Shown: positions 33,762 to 42,700, counted from the stretch's first letter. The stretch: 64,000 nucleotides of DNA from Saccharopolyspora soli (GCF_022678645.1 NZ_JALBWV010000042.1:16909-80908), one strand, 5' to 3'. Program-made: numbers and translations. The notes: a model not told the origin generated them from the letters alone.

Positions 33762-35324
33762 ATGTCGCCGACCTGGTGGCGTGATGCAGTCGTTTACCAG
33801 ATCTACGTCCGAAGCTTCGCCGATGACGACGGTGACGGCCTGGGCGACCTGGCCGGGGTGCGCGCCCGGTTGCCGCACCTGGTGCGGCTGGGCGTCGACG
33901 CGGTCTGGCTGACCCCGTTCTACCCCTCGCCGATGGCCGACGGCGGCTACGACGTGGCCGACTACTGCGACGTGGACCCGACGTTCGGCACCCTGGCCGA
34001 CTTCGACGCCCTGTTGGCGCACGCCCATTCGCTCGGACTGCGGGTGTTGGTGGATGTGGTGCCCAACCACACCTCCGACCAGCACCCGTGGTTCGCGGAA
34101 GCGCTGGCGGCCGCCTCCGGTGACGTCGCGCGGGACCGGTACGTGATCCGGGACGGTCGTGGCGCGGACGGCGAACTGCCGCCCAACGACTGGGAATCCG
34201 TCTTCGGCGGTCCGGCGTGGACCAGGCTCGACGACGGCCAGTGGTACCTGCACCTGTTCGCCCCGCAACAGCCCGACCTCAACTGGCGAAACCAGCAGGT
34301 GCGCGCGGACTTCCGGAAGGTGCTCAAGTTCTGGCTGGACCGCGGTGTCGACGGGTTCCGGATCGACGTCGCGCACGGCATGATCAAGCACCCGGACCTG
34401 CCGGACACCGGGCGGCACAAGCAGATCTCCCTGCTCGGGCGAGGTGAACTGCCGTACTTCGACCAGGACGAGGTGCACGAGATCTACCGCGACTGGCGCC
34501 AGCTGTTCGACTCCTACCAGGGCGCGCGCATCGGGGTGGCGGAGGCGTGGGCGTCGACCAGCGAGCGGCTGGCGCGCTACGTCCGAGCTGACGAACTGCA
34601 CCAAGCGTTCAACTTCGCGCTGCTGGAGGCGCCGTGGTCGGCGGCGGATTTCCGGACCGTGGTGGACGAATCGCTGGCCACCACCGCCCAGGTGGGCGCG
34701 ACCACGACGTGGGTGCTCGGCAACCACGACGTGCAGCGGCCGGTGACCCGCTACGGCGACGGCGAGCTGGGTGCGCGGCGAGCCCGCGCGGCGGCGTTGT
34801 TCAGCTTCGCGCTGCCCGGCTCGGTTTACGTCTACCAGGGAGAGGAACTCGGGCTGCCCGAAGTCTTGAACCTGCCCGACGACGCCCGGCAGGACCCGAT
34901 CTGGGAGCGCTCCGGCCGCACCGAGCTGGGCCGCGACGGCTGCCGGGTGCCGATGCCGTGGTCCGGCGCGCACCCGCCGTTCGGCTTCAGCTCAGCGGCG
35001 AGTTGGCTACCGGTGCCAGGGGAGTGGGCGCAGCTGACCGTCGCCGCGCAAAGTGCCCGCGACGACTCGGTGTTGCGCACCTACCGCGACGCTTTGGCTC
35101 TGCGGCGGGAAAACCCCGCGCTCGGTGATGGTGCGTTGCAGTGGTTGGACGCGCCCGAAGGGGTGCTGGCCTTCCGCCGGGAGCCGGGCTTCGCGTGCGC
35201 CACGAACTTCGGTGCGTCGCCGGTCGAACTCGACCTGCCAGGCCGCTTGCTCTGCCGCAGCGACGCCGCCTCGGACTGGGACGGGGTGCTGCCCGGAGCG
35301 ACAACTGCGTGGTTGGGCTCGTGA
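33762..35324 (+). CDS. aglA: Cytoplasmic alpha-glucosidase (GH13)
   Basis: A 520-residue intracellular alpha-glucosidase or oligo-1,6-glucosidase that breaks imported maltodextrins to glucose. Catalytic segments: DVVPNH (98-103), GFRIDVAH with nucleophile D202, GVAEAW with acid/base E261, and LGNHDVQRP with D323. The start MSPTWWRDAVVYQIYVRSF is typical of the GH13 oligosaccharide group; no signal peptide. ATG 33762 follows AAGGAG. It is 48 nt after malR and likely in the same transcript. The product glucose could feed the ROK kinase at 58706, though distant. Confidence 0.93.
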   Translation: MSPTWWRDAVVYQIYVRSFADDDGDGLGDLAGVRARLPHLVRLGVDAVWLTPFYPSPMADGGYDVADYCDVDPTFGTLADFDALLAHAHSLGLRVLVDVVPNHTSDQHPWFAEALAAASGDVARDRYVIRDGRGADGELPPNDWESVFGGPAWTRLDDGQWYLHLFAPQQPDLNWRNQQVRADFRKVLKFWLDRGVDGFRIDVAHGMIKHPDLPDTGRHKQISLLGRGELPYFDQDEVHEIYRDWRQLFDSYQGARIGVAEAWASTSERLARYVRADELHQAFNFALLEAPWSAADFRTVVDESLATTAQVGATTTWVLGNHDVQRPVTRYGDGELGARRARAAALFSFALPGSVYVYQGEELGLPEVLNLPDDARQDPIWERSGRTELGRDGCRVPMPWSGAHPPFGFSSAASWLPVPGEWAQLTVAAQSARDDSVLRTYRDALALRRENPALGDGALQWLDAPEGVLAFRREPGFACATNFGASPVELDLPGRLLCRSDAASDWDGVLPGATTAWLGS

Positions 35325-35401
35325 GTGCGAAACCGCGCTCCAACCCGGTTGCGCACCAAGGAGCTCGTCCACGGTGTGCCTTTCGTGCACCGAGTGCATG
35401 A

Positions 35402-36160
35402 TCACATCTCCAGCCATTCCCGCCAGGTTGGGCCTGGGGCTGGCTGGTCCGGGAGGGTCAATGCGCCCGCGCGGAATGCCTTTCCGAGGGCTCCCGGGAC
35501 GTGCAACGGGAACGTGGCTCGGCGTCGGCCTCGCGCCGCCAGCCAGGTGTTGGCCAGTTCCTGGACGGTCAGCACCTCGGGGCCGCAGACGTTCGCGATC
35601 TCCTTGGTCGGGCCGTTGGCGAAGTGTTCGGCCACCCGGCTGGCCACCACCGCGGTGTCGACCGGCTGGCCGGGGACCTTCGACGGCACCGGCATCACGG
35701 GGAGCCGGGCGGCTATCCCCAGCACCATGTCGATCGCCGGGTAGAACTGCGTGGCTCGGACGATCGACCACGGCACACCGCCGCGCACGTGTTCCTCGGC
35801 GGCCAGCTTCTGCTTGAAGTACTTCCACGGAATGGCGTCGATGCCCACGATCGACACGTACAGCAGGTGCTCGACCCCGGCTCGCCGCGCCGCCTCGCCG
35901 AGCCGCCGGGTGCCGTCCACATCGGTCTGCTGCGTGTACTTGCCCCGGTACGGGCTGGATGCCAGGTGCGCGATCGCGTCGACGTCACCGACCGCGTGTT
36001 CCAGGCCCTCGCCGGTGGCCAGATCCGCCCGCCGCCAGGCCGTGACCCCCTCCGGAGCCGGGCGACGACTCATCCGCACCACTTCGTGCCCGGCCTCGCG
36101 CAGTACCGGAACGACCTGTTGCCCCAACATCCCGGTAGCCCCGGTGACGAGAATCCGCAT
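35402..36160 (-). CDS. NAD(P)-binding SDR / NmrA-like protein
   Basis: A 252-residue atypical short-chain dehydrogenase. The Rossmann motif is ILVTGATGMLGQQ, and downstream are AHLASSPYRGKYTQQTDVDGTRRLGEAA and LLYVSIVGID; the usual YxxxK pair is not clearly present (the corresponding region reads IPWKYFKQKLAAEE). It belongs to the NAD(P)H-binding group related to NmrA and complex I assembly-like proteins. Two adjacent ATGs (36163, 36160); GGAGG spacing favours the second. Function unknown. Confidence 0.82.
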   Translation of the reverse strand: MRILVTGATGMLGQQVVPVLREAGHEVVRMSRRPAPEGVTAWRRADLATGEGLEHAVGDVDAIAHLASSPYRGKYTQQTDVDGTRRLGEAARRAGVEHLLYVSIVGIDAIPWKYFKQKLAAEEHVRGGVPWSIVRATQFYPAIDMVLGIAARLPVMPVPSKVPGQPVDTAVVASRVAEHFANGPTKEIANVCGPEVLTVQELANTWLAARGRRRATFPLHVPGALGKAFRAGALTLPDQPAPGPTWREWLEM

Positions 36161-36223
36161 CATGTCCTCCTGTCCGTCGCAGACAGGACGAAACGCCCAC
36201 CGCTGATGTGACAGCGACGCAGA

Positions 36224-36255
36224 ACGGCCCGCTCGCCATCGGGCGAACGGGCCGT
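36224..36255 (-). terminator. Terminator downstream of asnB
   Basis: Arms 36224-36237 (ACGGCCCGCTCGCC) and 36242-36255 pair with one mismatch around a 4-nt loop. It lies just past the asnB stop, between asnB and the start of the SDR gene on the same strand. Confidence 0.75.
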
Positions 36256-36268
36256 CTCGCGGACTCGG

Positions 36269-38197
36269 TCAGAGTCGAACCGGGTAGTGCGGCTCGGGGA
36301 CCTCGGGGGACAGGCGGCCCTCGATGAAGATCGCGTGCCACAGCATGAACACCAGCAGCGCCCACAGGCGGCGGCTGTGGTCCAACACCCCGGAGCGGTG
36401 CTCCTCCAGCAACTGCAGCACCGCCGTGCGGTTGAGCAGGTGATCCGTCTGCGACTGCTGAACGATGTTGCGCGCCCAGTCGTGCATCTCGTCGCGCAGC
36501 CAGTGCTTGATCGGCACCGGGAACCCGAGCTTGCGCCGGTTGAGCACGTGCGCGGGCACCACCTGGGTCAACGCCTGGCGCAGCGCGTACTTGGTGGTCT
36601 CCCGAGTGATCTTCTGCTCCAGCGGGACGGTGCTGGCGATCCGGAACACCTCCGGGTCCAGGAACGGCACCCGCAGCTCCAGGGAGTTGGCCATGGTCAT
36701 CTTGTCGGCCTTGACCAGGATGTCGCCGCGCAGCCAGGTGAACAGGTCCACGTGCTGCATCCGGGTCACCGGGTCCCAGCTCGTCGAGGTGCGGTACGGA
36801 CCAGCCGTGACGTCCTTGTGCGACACCCCCGGATCGAAGCTGCGCATCACGCTGCGCAGCTGATCGTCCCGGAAGATGCGCGCGTTGCCGTAGTAGCGCT
36901 CCTCCAAGCTCAGCGCGCCGCGCCGCAGCAGGTCCTTGCCGCGCACCCCCTCCGGGATCGCGGTCGACACCCGGCCCATCGCCTTGCGCAGCGTTCCCGG
37001 CACCTTCTCGAACGGCGCCAGCGACAGCGGCTCGCGGTAGATCGTGTAGCCGCCGAACAACTCGTCGGCGCCTTCCCCGGAAAGCACCACCTTGACGTGC
37101 TGGCGGGCCTCCCTGGCAATGAACCACAGCGGCACCAGCGCCGGGTCGGCCACCGGGTCGTCCAGGTACCAGACGATCAGCGGCAGGGTTTGCATCATCT
37201 CCTCGGCGGAGACGGTGCGGACCACGTGCTTGACGCCGATCGCCGCCGCCGACTCGGCAGCCACGTCCACCTCCGAGTAGCCCTGCCGCTCGAAACCGGT
37301 GGTGAAGGTGATCAGGTTCGGGTTGTGCTCCTTGGCCAGCGCCGCGATCGCCGTGGAGTCGATGCCACCGGAGAGGAACGATCCGACGGTGACGTCCGCG
37401 CGCATGTGCTTGGCCACCGAGTCGCGCATCACATCGACGATCTCGTTGTGCAGCCGTCGCGCGTCGGAGTCGGTGTTGACCGGCCGCGAGTGGAAGTTCG
37501 GCTGGAAGTACCGCTCGGTGACCAGCTGGCCGCCGGGGGCGACGGTGAACGACGTGCCCGACTCGATGCGGCGGACCTGCCGGTGCAGCGACTCCGGCTC
37601 CGGCACGTACTGCAGCACCAGGTAGTGCTGCAACGCCTTGTGGTCCAGCTCCTCGGCGATCCGCAGCGTGTTGGCCAGGCTAAGCAGGCTCTTCTTCTCG
37701 CTGGCGAAGGCCACCCCGCCCGGTCCGGCGGCGTAGAACAGCGGCTTGATGCCGAACGGGTCCCGCGCGCCGAACACCACGCGGCGCTCGCGGTCCCAGA
37801 TCAGGAACGCGAACATGCCGCGCAGCCGACCGACCATCGAAGTGCCCAGGTAGTGGTAGGCGGCGACGATCACCTCGGTGTCGCCGTCGGTGCTGAACCG
37901 GGCCCCGAACCGCTCGATCAGCTCGGCGCGCAGCTCCAGGTAGTTGTAGATCTCACCGTTGAAGATGATGGTGTAGCGCCCCGGTGTTTCCGGTGGACCC
38001 CACACCAGCGGCTGGTGCGAATGCTCCAGGTCGATGATCGACAGCCGGTTGAAGCCGAAGACGACCTCACCGCCGTGCCAGGTGTCGCTCTCGTCCGGTC
38101 CTCGGTGTCGTTGACACGGCAGCGCGTTGGCCACGGCGTTAACGGCATAACCGGCGGTCTCTTCGGTGGGACAGATAAGTCCAAGCAGGCCGCACAC
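36269..38197 (-). CDS. asnB: Asparagine synthase (glutamine-hydrolysing)
   Basis: A 642-residue enzyme that makes asparagine from aspartate, ATP and glutamine. The GTG at 38197 gives MCGLLGLICP, so after Met removal the catalytic Cys is residue 1 of the glutaminase domain; the upstream 29 in-frame codons are rejected for this reason. FNRLSIIDLEHSHQP and NGEIYN belong to the glutamine-binding pocket. The synthetase domain has the PP-loop SGGIDST (276-282) and VLSGEGADELFGGY. It is divergent from ctaC. Actinobacterial AsnB of this type next to ctaC may also amidate cell-wall precursors, which is an open possibility. Confidence 0.95.
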   Translation of the reverse strand: MCGLLGLICPTEETAGYAVNAVANALPCQRHRGPDESDTWHGGEVVFGFNRLSIIDLEHSHQPLVWGPPETPGRYTIIFNGEIYNYLELRAELIERFGARFSTDGDTEVIVAAYHYLGTSMVGRLRGMFAFLIWDRERRVVFGARDPFGIKPLFYAAGPGGVAFASEKKSLLSLANTLRIAEELDHKALQHYLVLQYVPEPESLHRQVRRIESGTSFTVAPGGQLVTERYFQPNFHSRPVNTDSDARRLHNEIVDVMRDSVAKHMRADVTVGSFLSGGIDSTAIAALAKEHNPNLITFTTGFERQGYSEVDVAAESAAAIGVKHVVRTVSAEEMMQTLPLIVWYLDDPVADPALVPLWFIAREARQHVKVVLSGEGADELFGGYTIYREPLSLAPFEKVPGTLRKAMGRVSTAIPEGVRGKDLLRRGALSLEERYYGNARIFRDDQLRSVMRSFDPGVSHKDVTAGPYRTSTSWDPVTRMQHVDLFTWLRGDILVKADKMTMANSLELRVPFLDPEVFRIASTVPLEQKITRETTKYALRQALTQVVPAHVLNRRKLGFPVPIKHWLRDEMHDWARNIVQQSQTDHLLNRTAVLQLLEEHRSGVLDHSRRLWALLVFMLWHAIFIEGRLSPEVPEPHYPVRL

Positions 38198-38450
38198 GCG
38201 TCTGGTGCACCTCTTCGAGTCGGCGGTGTCGTCTTCAGCCCCCCAAGGCTGCGCCCCAGTATGCCGCTCGCCCGCCTGCGGCACGCGCGGGGCCGCAATC
38301 GCGATCGACGCCCCCGCAGCAGTATCGCGGCTACACCTGGGCTAGGCTCTGCGCAGGATTCCGGCGGCAGATCCCCGGTCTCGTCCTCGTGGGCGGACGG
38401 CGGGTCAACCAGGCCGCAGCGGTGAGTTTTGCACGAGGAGGCGTCGCGCA

Positions 38451-39386
38451 GTGGGCCTGAAGGAGGGGACCCGAGTGCCACGGCTGGTCAAGGTCGCTGG
38501 TTTGATCGGCCTGATTGGTGTCGCGGCAACGGGCTGCACGACCGACGAGGTCCTGCGGTTCGGCTGGCCGCAGGGTGTCACCCCGCAGGCCGACGCGATG
38601 CGCAACCTGTGGACCTGGTCGGTGATCGCGGCACTCGCGGTGGGTGTGCTGGTGTGGGGGCTGATCTTCTGGTCGGTCGCCTTCCACCGCAAGAAGACCG
38701 AGGAGTTGCCCCGGCAGTTCCAGTACAACCTGCCGCTTGAGCTGATCTACACCGCGATCCCGTTCGTGCTCGTGGTCGTGCTGTTCTACTTCACCGCGGT
38801 CACCCAGAACTACGTGCTGGCCAAGCCCGCCAAGCCGGACCAGACCGTGAACGTGATCTCCTTCCAGTGGAACTGGGAGTTCAACTACCCCGGTTACCGG
38901 ACGCCGGACGGGCAGCCGGTCCGCACCGTGGGCAGCAGCAGCGAGATCCCGCTGCTGGTCCTGCCCACCGGGGAGCGGGTCGAGTACCACATCAGTTCCA
39001 CCGACGTCATCCACTCGTTCTTCGTGCCGGAGTTCCACTTCAAGCGGGACACCTTCCCGTACCCGCAGAAGAACGACCAGGACAACGTCTTCCAGAACAC
39101 CATCGACCGCGAAGGTTCCTTCGTGGGCCGGTGCGCCGAGCTGTGCGGCACGTACCACTCGATGATGAACTTCGAGGTCCGGGCCCTGTCGCCGGACAAG
39201 TTCGACCGGTACATGCAACTGCGGACGCAGGTCAACCCGCAGACCGGCCAGCCCTACACCGCCTCGGAGGCGCTGAGCGCCATGAACTGCGGCGAGCTGT
39301 GCACGCCGCACGCGGTGACCGGCGTTCCGTTCAACACCGACCGCACCAGCGGACTTCCCTCCGGTGCGACCGGGGCGACCAGGTAG
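38451..39386 (+). CDS. ctaC: Cytochrome c oxidase subunit II
   Basis: A 311-residue subunit that takes electrons from cytochrome c into the aa3 oxidase. It begins as a lipoprotein (lipobox GVAATGC, Cys29), then has two transmembrane helices (about 53-75 and 97-118), and a CuA cupredoxin domain. The CuA ligands are visible: H188 (VIHSF), C228 and C232 (RCAELC), H236 and M239. The C-terminal extension after residue 250 is longer than in proteobacteria and has an extra Cys pair (NCGELC), as in actinobacteria. The GTG at 38451 has GAGGAGG 9 nt upstream. First gene of the ctaC-ctaF unit. Confidence 0.96.
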   Translation: MGLKEGTRVPRLVKVAGLIGLIGVAATGCTTDEVLRFGWPQGVTPQADAMRNLWTWSVIAALAVGVLVWGLIFWSVAFHRKKTEELPRQFQYNLPLELIYTAIPFVLVVVLFYFTAVTQNYVLAKPAKPDQTVNVISFQWNWEFNYPGYRTPDGQPVRTVGSSSEIPLLVLPTGERVEYHISSTDVIHSFFVPEFHFKRDTFPYPQKNDQDNVFQNTIDREGSFVGRCAELCGTYHSMMNFEVRALSPDKFDRYMQLRTQVNPQTGQPYTASEALSAMNCGELCTPHAVTGVPFNTDRTSGLPSGATGATR

Positions 39387-39428
39387 GGGTGCCCTCGACA
39401 GGGCGCAAGGCGTGAGAGCGAGGACTCC

Positions 39429-39824
39429 ATGAAGGTCGAATCCAAGATCTTCAACTTCATCACCATCTTCTTCTTCCTGTCCGCGATCGTGTACGGGGTC
39501 TGGTCCAGGGAGCCGGTGGGCACCGTGGCGCTGATCCTGGTCGGCGGGCTGTCCCTGATCATCGGCAGCTACTTCTCGTTCGTGGCCCGCCGCATCGAGG
39601 AACGGCCGGAGGACAACCCGGACGCCGAGATCAGCGACGGAGCCGGTGAGATGGGCTTCTTCAGCCCCGGCAGCTACTGGCCGGTGGGCCTGGCCGCGGC
39701 CGCCGCCTTCACCGGTGTCGCGCTGGCGTTCTTCCACGTGTGGATGATCGTGATCGCCGTCGGCATCGTGCTGATCATGGTCGCTGGCCTGGTGTTCGAG
39801 TACCACACCGGTCAGAACCACTGA
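39429..39824 (+). CDS. ctaF: Cytochrome c oxidase subunit IV
   Basis: A 131-residue membrane protein with four hydrophobic helices, beginning MKVESKIFNFITIFFFLSAIVYG and containing the conserved GSYFSFVARRIEERPEDNPDAEISDGAGE loop. This is the actinobacterial subunit IV that stabilises the aa3 oxidase in the bcc-aa3 supercomplex. It lies 42 nt after ctaC and ends at a 15-bp perfect terminator. No metal ligands are expected. Confidence 0.93.
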   Translation: MKVESKIFNFITIFFFLSAIVYGVWSREPVGTVALILVGGLSLIIGSYFSFVARRIEERPEDNPDAEISDGAGEMGFFSPGSYWPVGLAAAAAFTGVALAFFHVWMIVIAVGIVLIMVAGLVFEYHTGQNH

Positions 39825-39839
39825 CGATCGACATCGCTG

Positions 39840-39874
39840 GCAGGCCCCCGAGCCACCCGGGCTCGGGGGCCTGC
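39840..39874 (+). terminator. Terminator after ctaF
   Basis: Arms 39840-39854 and 39860-39874 form a perfect 15-bp GC-rich stem with a 5-nt loop, 16 nt after the ctaF stop. It is followed by TGCGGTTTAAT. A clear intrinsic terminator. Confidence 0.85.
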
Positions 39875-39904
39875 TGCGGTTTAATGCCTTGTCGTGCACT
39901 CGTT

Positions 39905-40080
39905 TTGCATGGCGGTGCGGGTGGCGCGGAACCTCAGAGGCCGTCTCGCTGTGGGATCCCCGACATCATGTATGTCCGATACACCACGTCGGGGCTGTCC
40001 TCGCGAGACACCCTCTGAGAACCCGCGGCGGTGCGAGCTGCGTAGGTGGGCCAAGCGGCTGCGCCGCTTTAAAGACAACC
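39905..40080. repeat. Long hairpin dispersed repeat, full copy
   Basis: A symmetric imperfect palindrome: CTCAGAG/CTCTGAG (39933, 40013), GTCTCGC/GCGAGAC (39943, 40003), CCCCGAC/GTCGGGG (39958, 39988) and TGTAT/ATACA (39969, 39979) all pair about one centre near 39976, with CGCGG/CCGCG outside. A second short stem AAGCGGC/GCCGCTT follows at 40053-40069. The left arm recurs, inverted, at 61118-61182, and the right flank recurs at 62623-62675. It may be a mobile miniature element or a structured RNA. Confidence 0.7.
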
Positions 40081-40126
40081 GCATAGGATCTTTTCCAGTG
40101 CCGTGCCGCAGCAGGAGGTTCTTGTC

Positions 40127-40411
40127 GTGATCACCGCGATCGTGCTGATCCAGACCGCCGCCGACCGCCTCGCCGAGGCGGCCCAGGAGATCGCCGACCT
40201 CGACGGCGTCGACGAGGTCTACTCCTGCGCTGGCGACGTAGACCTGATCGCGCTGCTGCGGGTGTCCCGCCACGAAGACCTGGCCGACATCGTGCCGGGC
40301 CGGATCAACAAGGTCGAAGGCGTTCTCGGCACGGACACGCACATCGCGTTCCGCTCCTACTCCCGCAGGGACACCGAGGCAGCCTTCTCCATCGGCCTCG
40401 AAGACGCGTAG
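40127..40411 (+). CDS. Stand-alone Lrp/AsnC ligand-binding (RAM) domain protein
   Basis: A 94-residue protein equal to the C-terminal RAM domain of Lrp/AsnC regulators, without the helix-turn-helix. Typical words are ITAIVLIQTAADRLAEAAQEIADLDGVDEVYSCAGDVDLIALLRV and EGVLGTDTHIAFRSYSR. Such single-domain proteins form oligomers that bind amino acids, or partner with full regulators. GTG 40127 is set by AGGAGG. It lies between the cytochrome oxidase genes and the convergent trpD; amino-acid sensing near trpD is tempting but unproven. Confidence 0.88.
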   Translation: MITAIVLIQTAADRLAEAAQEIADLDGVDEVYSCAGDVDLIALLRVSRHEDLADIVPGRINKVEGVLGTDTHIAFRSYSRRDTEAAFSIGLEDA

Positions 40412-40425
40412 CAGGGCGCGCTGGT

Positions 40426-41484
40426 TCAGGCGCCCAGTTGGGTGCGCAGGGCTGTCGAGCGCGTCGCCCAGCGGTCGAGGAGGTCGGCCGCGGCACCGGA
40501 GTCGATCGCGTTCGCGGCCCGCTGCAGACCGGCGCTGAGCTGGCCGCTGAGATCGGTTCCGGGCCCGTCGTAGGCAGCGGTCGCACCGGCCGCGTTGATC
40601 AGCACAGCGTCTCGCACGGGGCCCTTGGCGCCCGCCAGGAGGTCGTGGACGACCTTCGCGTTGACCGCCGCATCGCCGCCCTGCAGATCTTCCGGGCTGC
40701 TGTACGCGATGCCGAACTCCTGCGGGTCGATCCGGTCTTCGCGAACCGTGCCGTCATGCACGGCCCACACCGTGCTGCTCGTGGTGGTGGTGATCTCGTC
40801 CATGCCGTCGTCGCCGCACACGACCAGCGCGGAGCAGCCGCGGGCGGCGAACACCTCGGCCATCACCGGCGCCATCCGGCGGTCGGCGCAGCCGATCAGC
40901 CCGGCGGCCGGGCGTGCTGGGTTGGTCAGCGGGCCCAGGAGGTTGAACGCGGTCGGGATGCCGATCTCGCGCCGCGGCCCGCCGGTGTACTTGAACGCCG
41001 GGTGGAACACCGGCGCGAAGCAGAACCCGATGCCCACCTCCTCGACGCAGCGCCGCACGCCCTCCGGCTTCAGATCGATGGCGACGCCTAGTTCCTCCAG
41101 CACATCGGCGGTGCCGCACTTCGACGACGCCGCCCGGTTGCCGTGCTTGACCACCGTGATCCCGGAGGCGGCGAGCACGATCGCGGTCATGGTGGAGATG
41201 TTCACGCTGCCGGAGCGGTCGCCGCCGGTGCCGACGACGTCCACCGCGCGCTGGGTGATCTCCAACGGCCTGGCGTGCGCGAGCATGGCGTCGGCCATCC
41301 CGCGGACCTCGGCGGGGGTCTCGCCCTTGGCGCGCAGGGCGACCACGAACGCCGCGATCCGCGCCGGGGTGGCCTCACCGGACATGATCAGGTCCATCGC
41401 CCAGGTGGTGTCCGCCGCGGTGAGGTCCTCGCCCGCGACGAGGCTGCTCAGCAGTCCCGCCCAGTTTCCCGCCGTGGTTGCCAC
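40426..41484 (-). CDS. trpD: Anthranilate phosphoribosyltransferase
   Basis: A 352-residue enzyme that joins PRPP and anthranilate in tryptophan biosynthesis. The PRPP motif VDVVGTGGDRSGSVNIST is intact, and the second-substrate segment KHGNRAASSKCGTADVLEELGV and GIGFCFAPVFHPAFKY are typical. The GTG at 41484 is preceded by CGGAGCG at about 10 nt. Other trp genes are not nearby, as in mycobacteria where trpD lies beside the cytochrome bc genes. It is convergent with the Lrp-domain gene with only 14 nt between. Confidence 0.95.
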   Translation of the reverse strand: MATTAGNWAGLLSSLVAGEDLTAADTTWAMDLIMSGEATPARIAAFVVALRAKGETPAEVRGMADAMLAHARPLEITQRAVDVVGTGGDRSGSVNISTMTAIVLAASGITVVKHGNRAASSKCGTADVLEELGVAIDLKPEGVRRCVEEVGIGFCFAPVFHPAFKYTGGPRREIGIPTAFNLLGPLTNPARPAAGLIGCADRRMAPVMAEVFAARGCSALVVCGDDGMDEITTTTSSTVWAVHDGTVREDRIDPQEFGIAYSSPEDLQGGDAAVNAKVVHDLLAGAKGPVRDAVLINAAGATAAYDGPGTDLSGQLSAGLQRAANAIDSGAAADLLDRWATRSTALRTQLGA

Positions 41485-41664
41485 GATCTTCGCTCCGTCG
41501 TTAGAAAGCGCTGTCAGCCGCGTGTGCGGTGCGGGATCCGGCGAGCACCGCTGGGAGTCCTCGGACCTCCAGGTGCGCTCAGTCCCGACGCCGTGCCCCG
41601 GACACGCGCGGCTCCACGGTTCCGCATACCCGCGCCGCTGTGCAAATCATCCCGCAATGCCCGT

Positions 41665-42072
41665 TCAGGCCGGTACTGGATTACCTCGGGAGCGCAGCAC
41701 CTCGGCCACCGTCTCGGCCGCGGCCAGCGGGTCGAGCGGGTGGACCAGCACCGCGTCGGCCTGGGACCAGGTCGCCAGCCAACGGTCGTCCTTGCGCCGC
41801 ACCGCGACCACCACCGGCGGGCACTGCCGGATCTCGTTCTTCAGCTGCCGCGACACACCCATGCCACCGGTGGGCTGCGCCTCGCCGTCCAGGATGACCA
41901 GGTCCACATGCCCGGCGTCGACCTCGCTGAGCACGTCGGCGACCGTGCCGACCTCGATGTAGTGCAACCGACCCAGATCGGGGGCCGGGCGCCGCCCGAT
42001 GGCTGTGATGATCGACTCCCGAACCTCGGGGCGATGGCTGAACACGAGAACGTTCGTGGTCGGTGTGCTCAT
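41665..42072 (-). CDS. Atypical (degenerate) receiver-domain protein
   Basis: A 135-residue CheY-fold protein without an output domain. The core NVLVFSHRPEVRESI, DLVILDGEAQPTGGMGVSRQL and the following VVVAV strand look like a receiver, and D62 is at the phospho-acceptor position. However the two acidic residues that bind Mg near the N-terminus are replaced (VFSHRP), and the conserved Lys before a Pro is His (VHPLD, H111). It is therefore likely phosphorylation-independent. The ATG at 42072 follows GAGGAG; the longer in-frame extension is rejected. It sits in front of the cytochrome genes, on the opposite strand to ctaE. Confidence 0.75.
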   Translation of the reverse strand: MSTPTTNVLVFSHRPEVRESIITAIGRRPAPDLGRLHYIEVGTVADVLSEVDAGHVDLVILDGEAQPTGGMGVSRQLKNEIRQCPPVVVAVRRKDDRWLATWSQADAVLVHPLDPLAAAETVAEVLRSRGNPVPA

Positions 42073-42182
42073 CACTGGCTCCTCAGTGCGCTGCGGGACA
42101 CCCGCACCCGGTCGGCTGGCACGAACAACTTCGCATGCTATCGGTCCGAACGGGGTGAACCGCAGGCGCCCACGCGAATTGA

Positions 42183-42605
42183 TCAGCCCAACCGTTGCAG
42201 GGCGTCCCAGCCGAAGGACTGTCCGCCGTGCCGCTGCGCGAGCCCGGCCATCCGGGAACCCTCCTGTGAGCAATGCAACGCGTCGAGCCGTTGGACACGC
42301 AGCGCTACCAGCGCCGTCAGGTCCGGCGCAGCGTGCTCCGCACCCCGTCCACCTGGGCGAAGTTCCCAACCGTCGGCGGCCAGAACGCTCCGAGCGGCCT
42401 CGATCGAGCGCTCCGGCAGTGCTAGGTGGTGGCGCAGCACCGCAGGCATTTCTGGTTGCCAGAGCTCGGCGCGGGCCATTGCCGCGGACGCCGCCTCGGT
42501 CTCGTCGAAGGCCGTCACGACGACCCCCAGTTCGGCGTCATCGACGCTGATCGCAGGCTTGCCGCGGGCTCGGCGGGCGGCCCAGCGCGGCCGGATGCCT
42601 TTCAC
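42183..42605 (-). CDS. Conserved protein of unknown function
   Basis: A 140-residue soluble protein with basic N-terminus (MKGIRPRWAARRARGKP), a short strand ELGVVVTAFDETEAASAAMARAEL and alpha-helical C-terminal half (APDLTALVALRVQRLDALH). The GTG at 42605 has GGAGGT about 10 nt upstream. No family is recognised and no membrane segment is seen. It is divergent from ctaE (95 nt apart) and upstream of the degenerate receiver gene, possibly the same transcript. Confidence 0.6.
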   Translation of the reverse strand: MKGIRPRWAARRARGKPAISVDDAELGVVVTAFDETEAASAAMARAELWQPEMPAVLRHHLALPERSIEAARSVLAADGWELRPGGRGAEHAAPDLTALVALRVQRLDALHCSQEGSRMAGLAQRHGGQSFGWDALQRLG

Positions 42606-42700
42606 GGTGCGTCACCTCCAGGTTGCGATCCGATCACCCCTGTGGCAAACGTCCGGACCCGAAGGCGCGAGCGGAAAACGTGCAAGACATAATGCGTCGC

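Larger units (their letters stand above)
39825..40126. other. Intergenic region between ctaF and the Lrp-domain gene
   Basis: 302 nt holding the ctaF terminator (39840-39874), the long dispersed hairpin element (about 39905-40080), and a TAGGAT -10-like hexamer (40084-40089) before the small gene at 40127. No further gene is seen; short reading frames here are within the repeat. Confidence 0.6.

Noticed and set aside
33342..34973. Reading frame opposite the alpha-glucosidase
   Set aside because: Shadow frame; the plus strand has all GH13 catalytic residues.
36287..38425. Reading frame of 712 codons opposite asnB
   Set aside because: High-GC shadow; its translation is Arg/His/Gln-rich without motifs, whereas the minus strand encodes a complete asparagine synthase.
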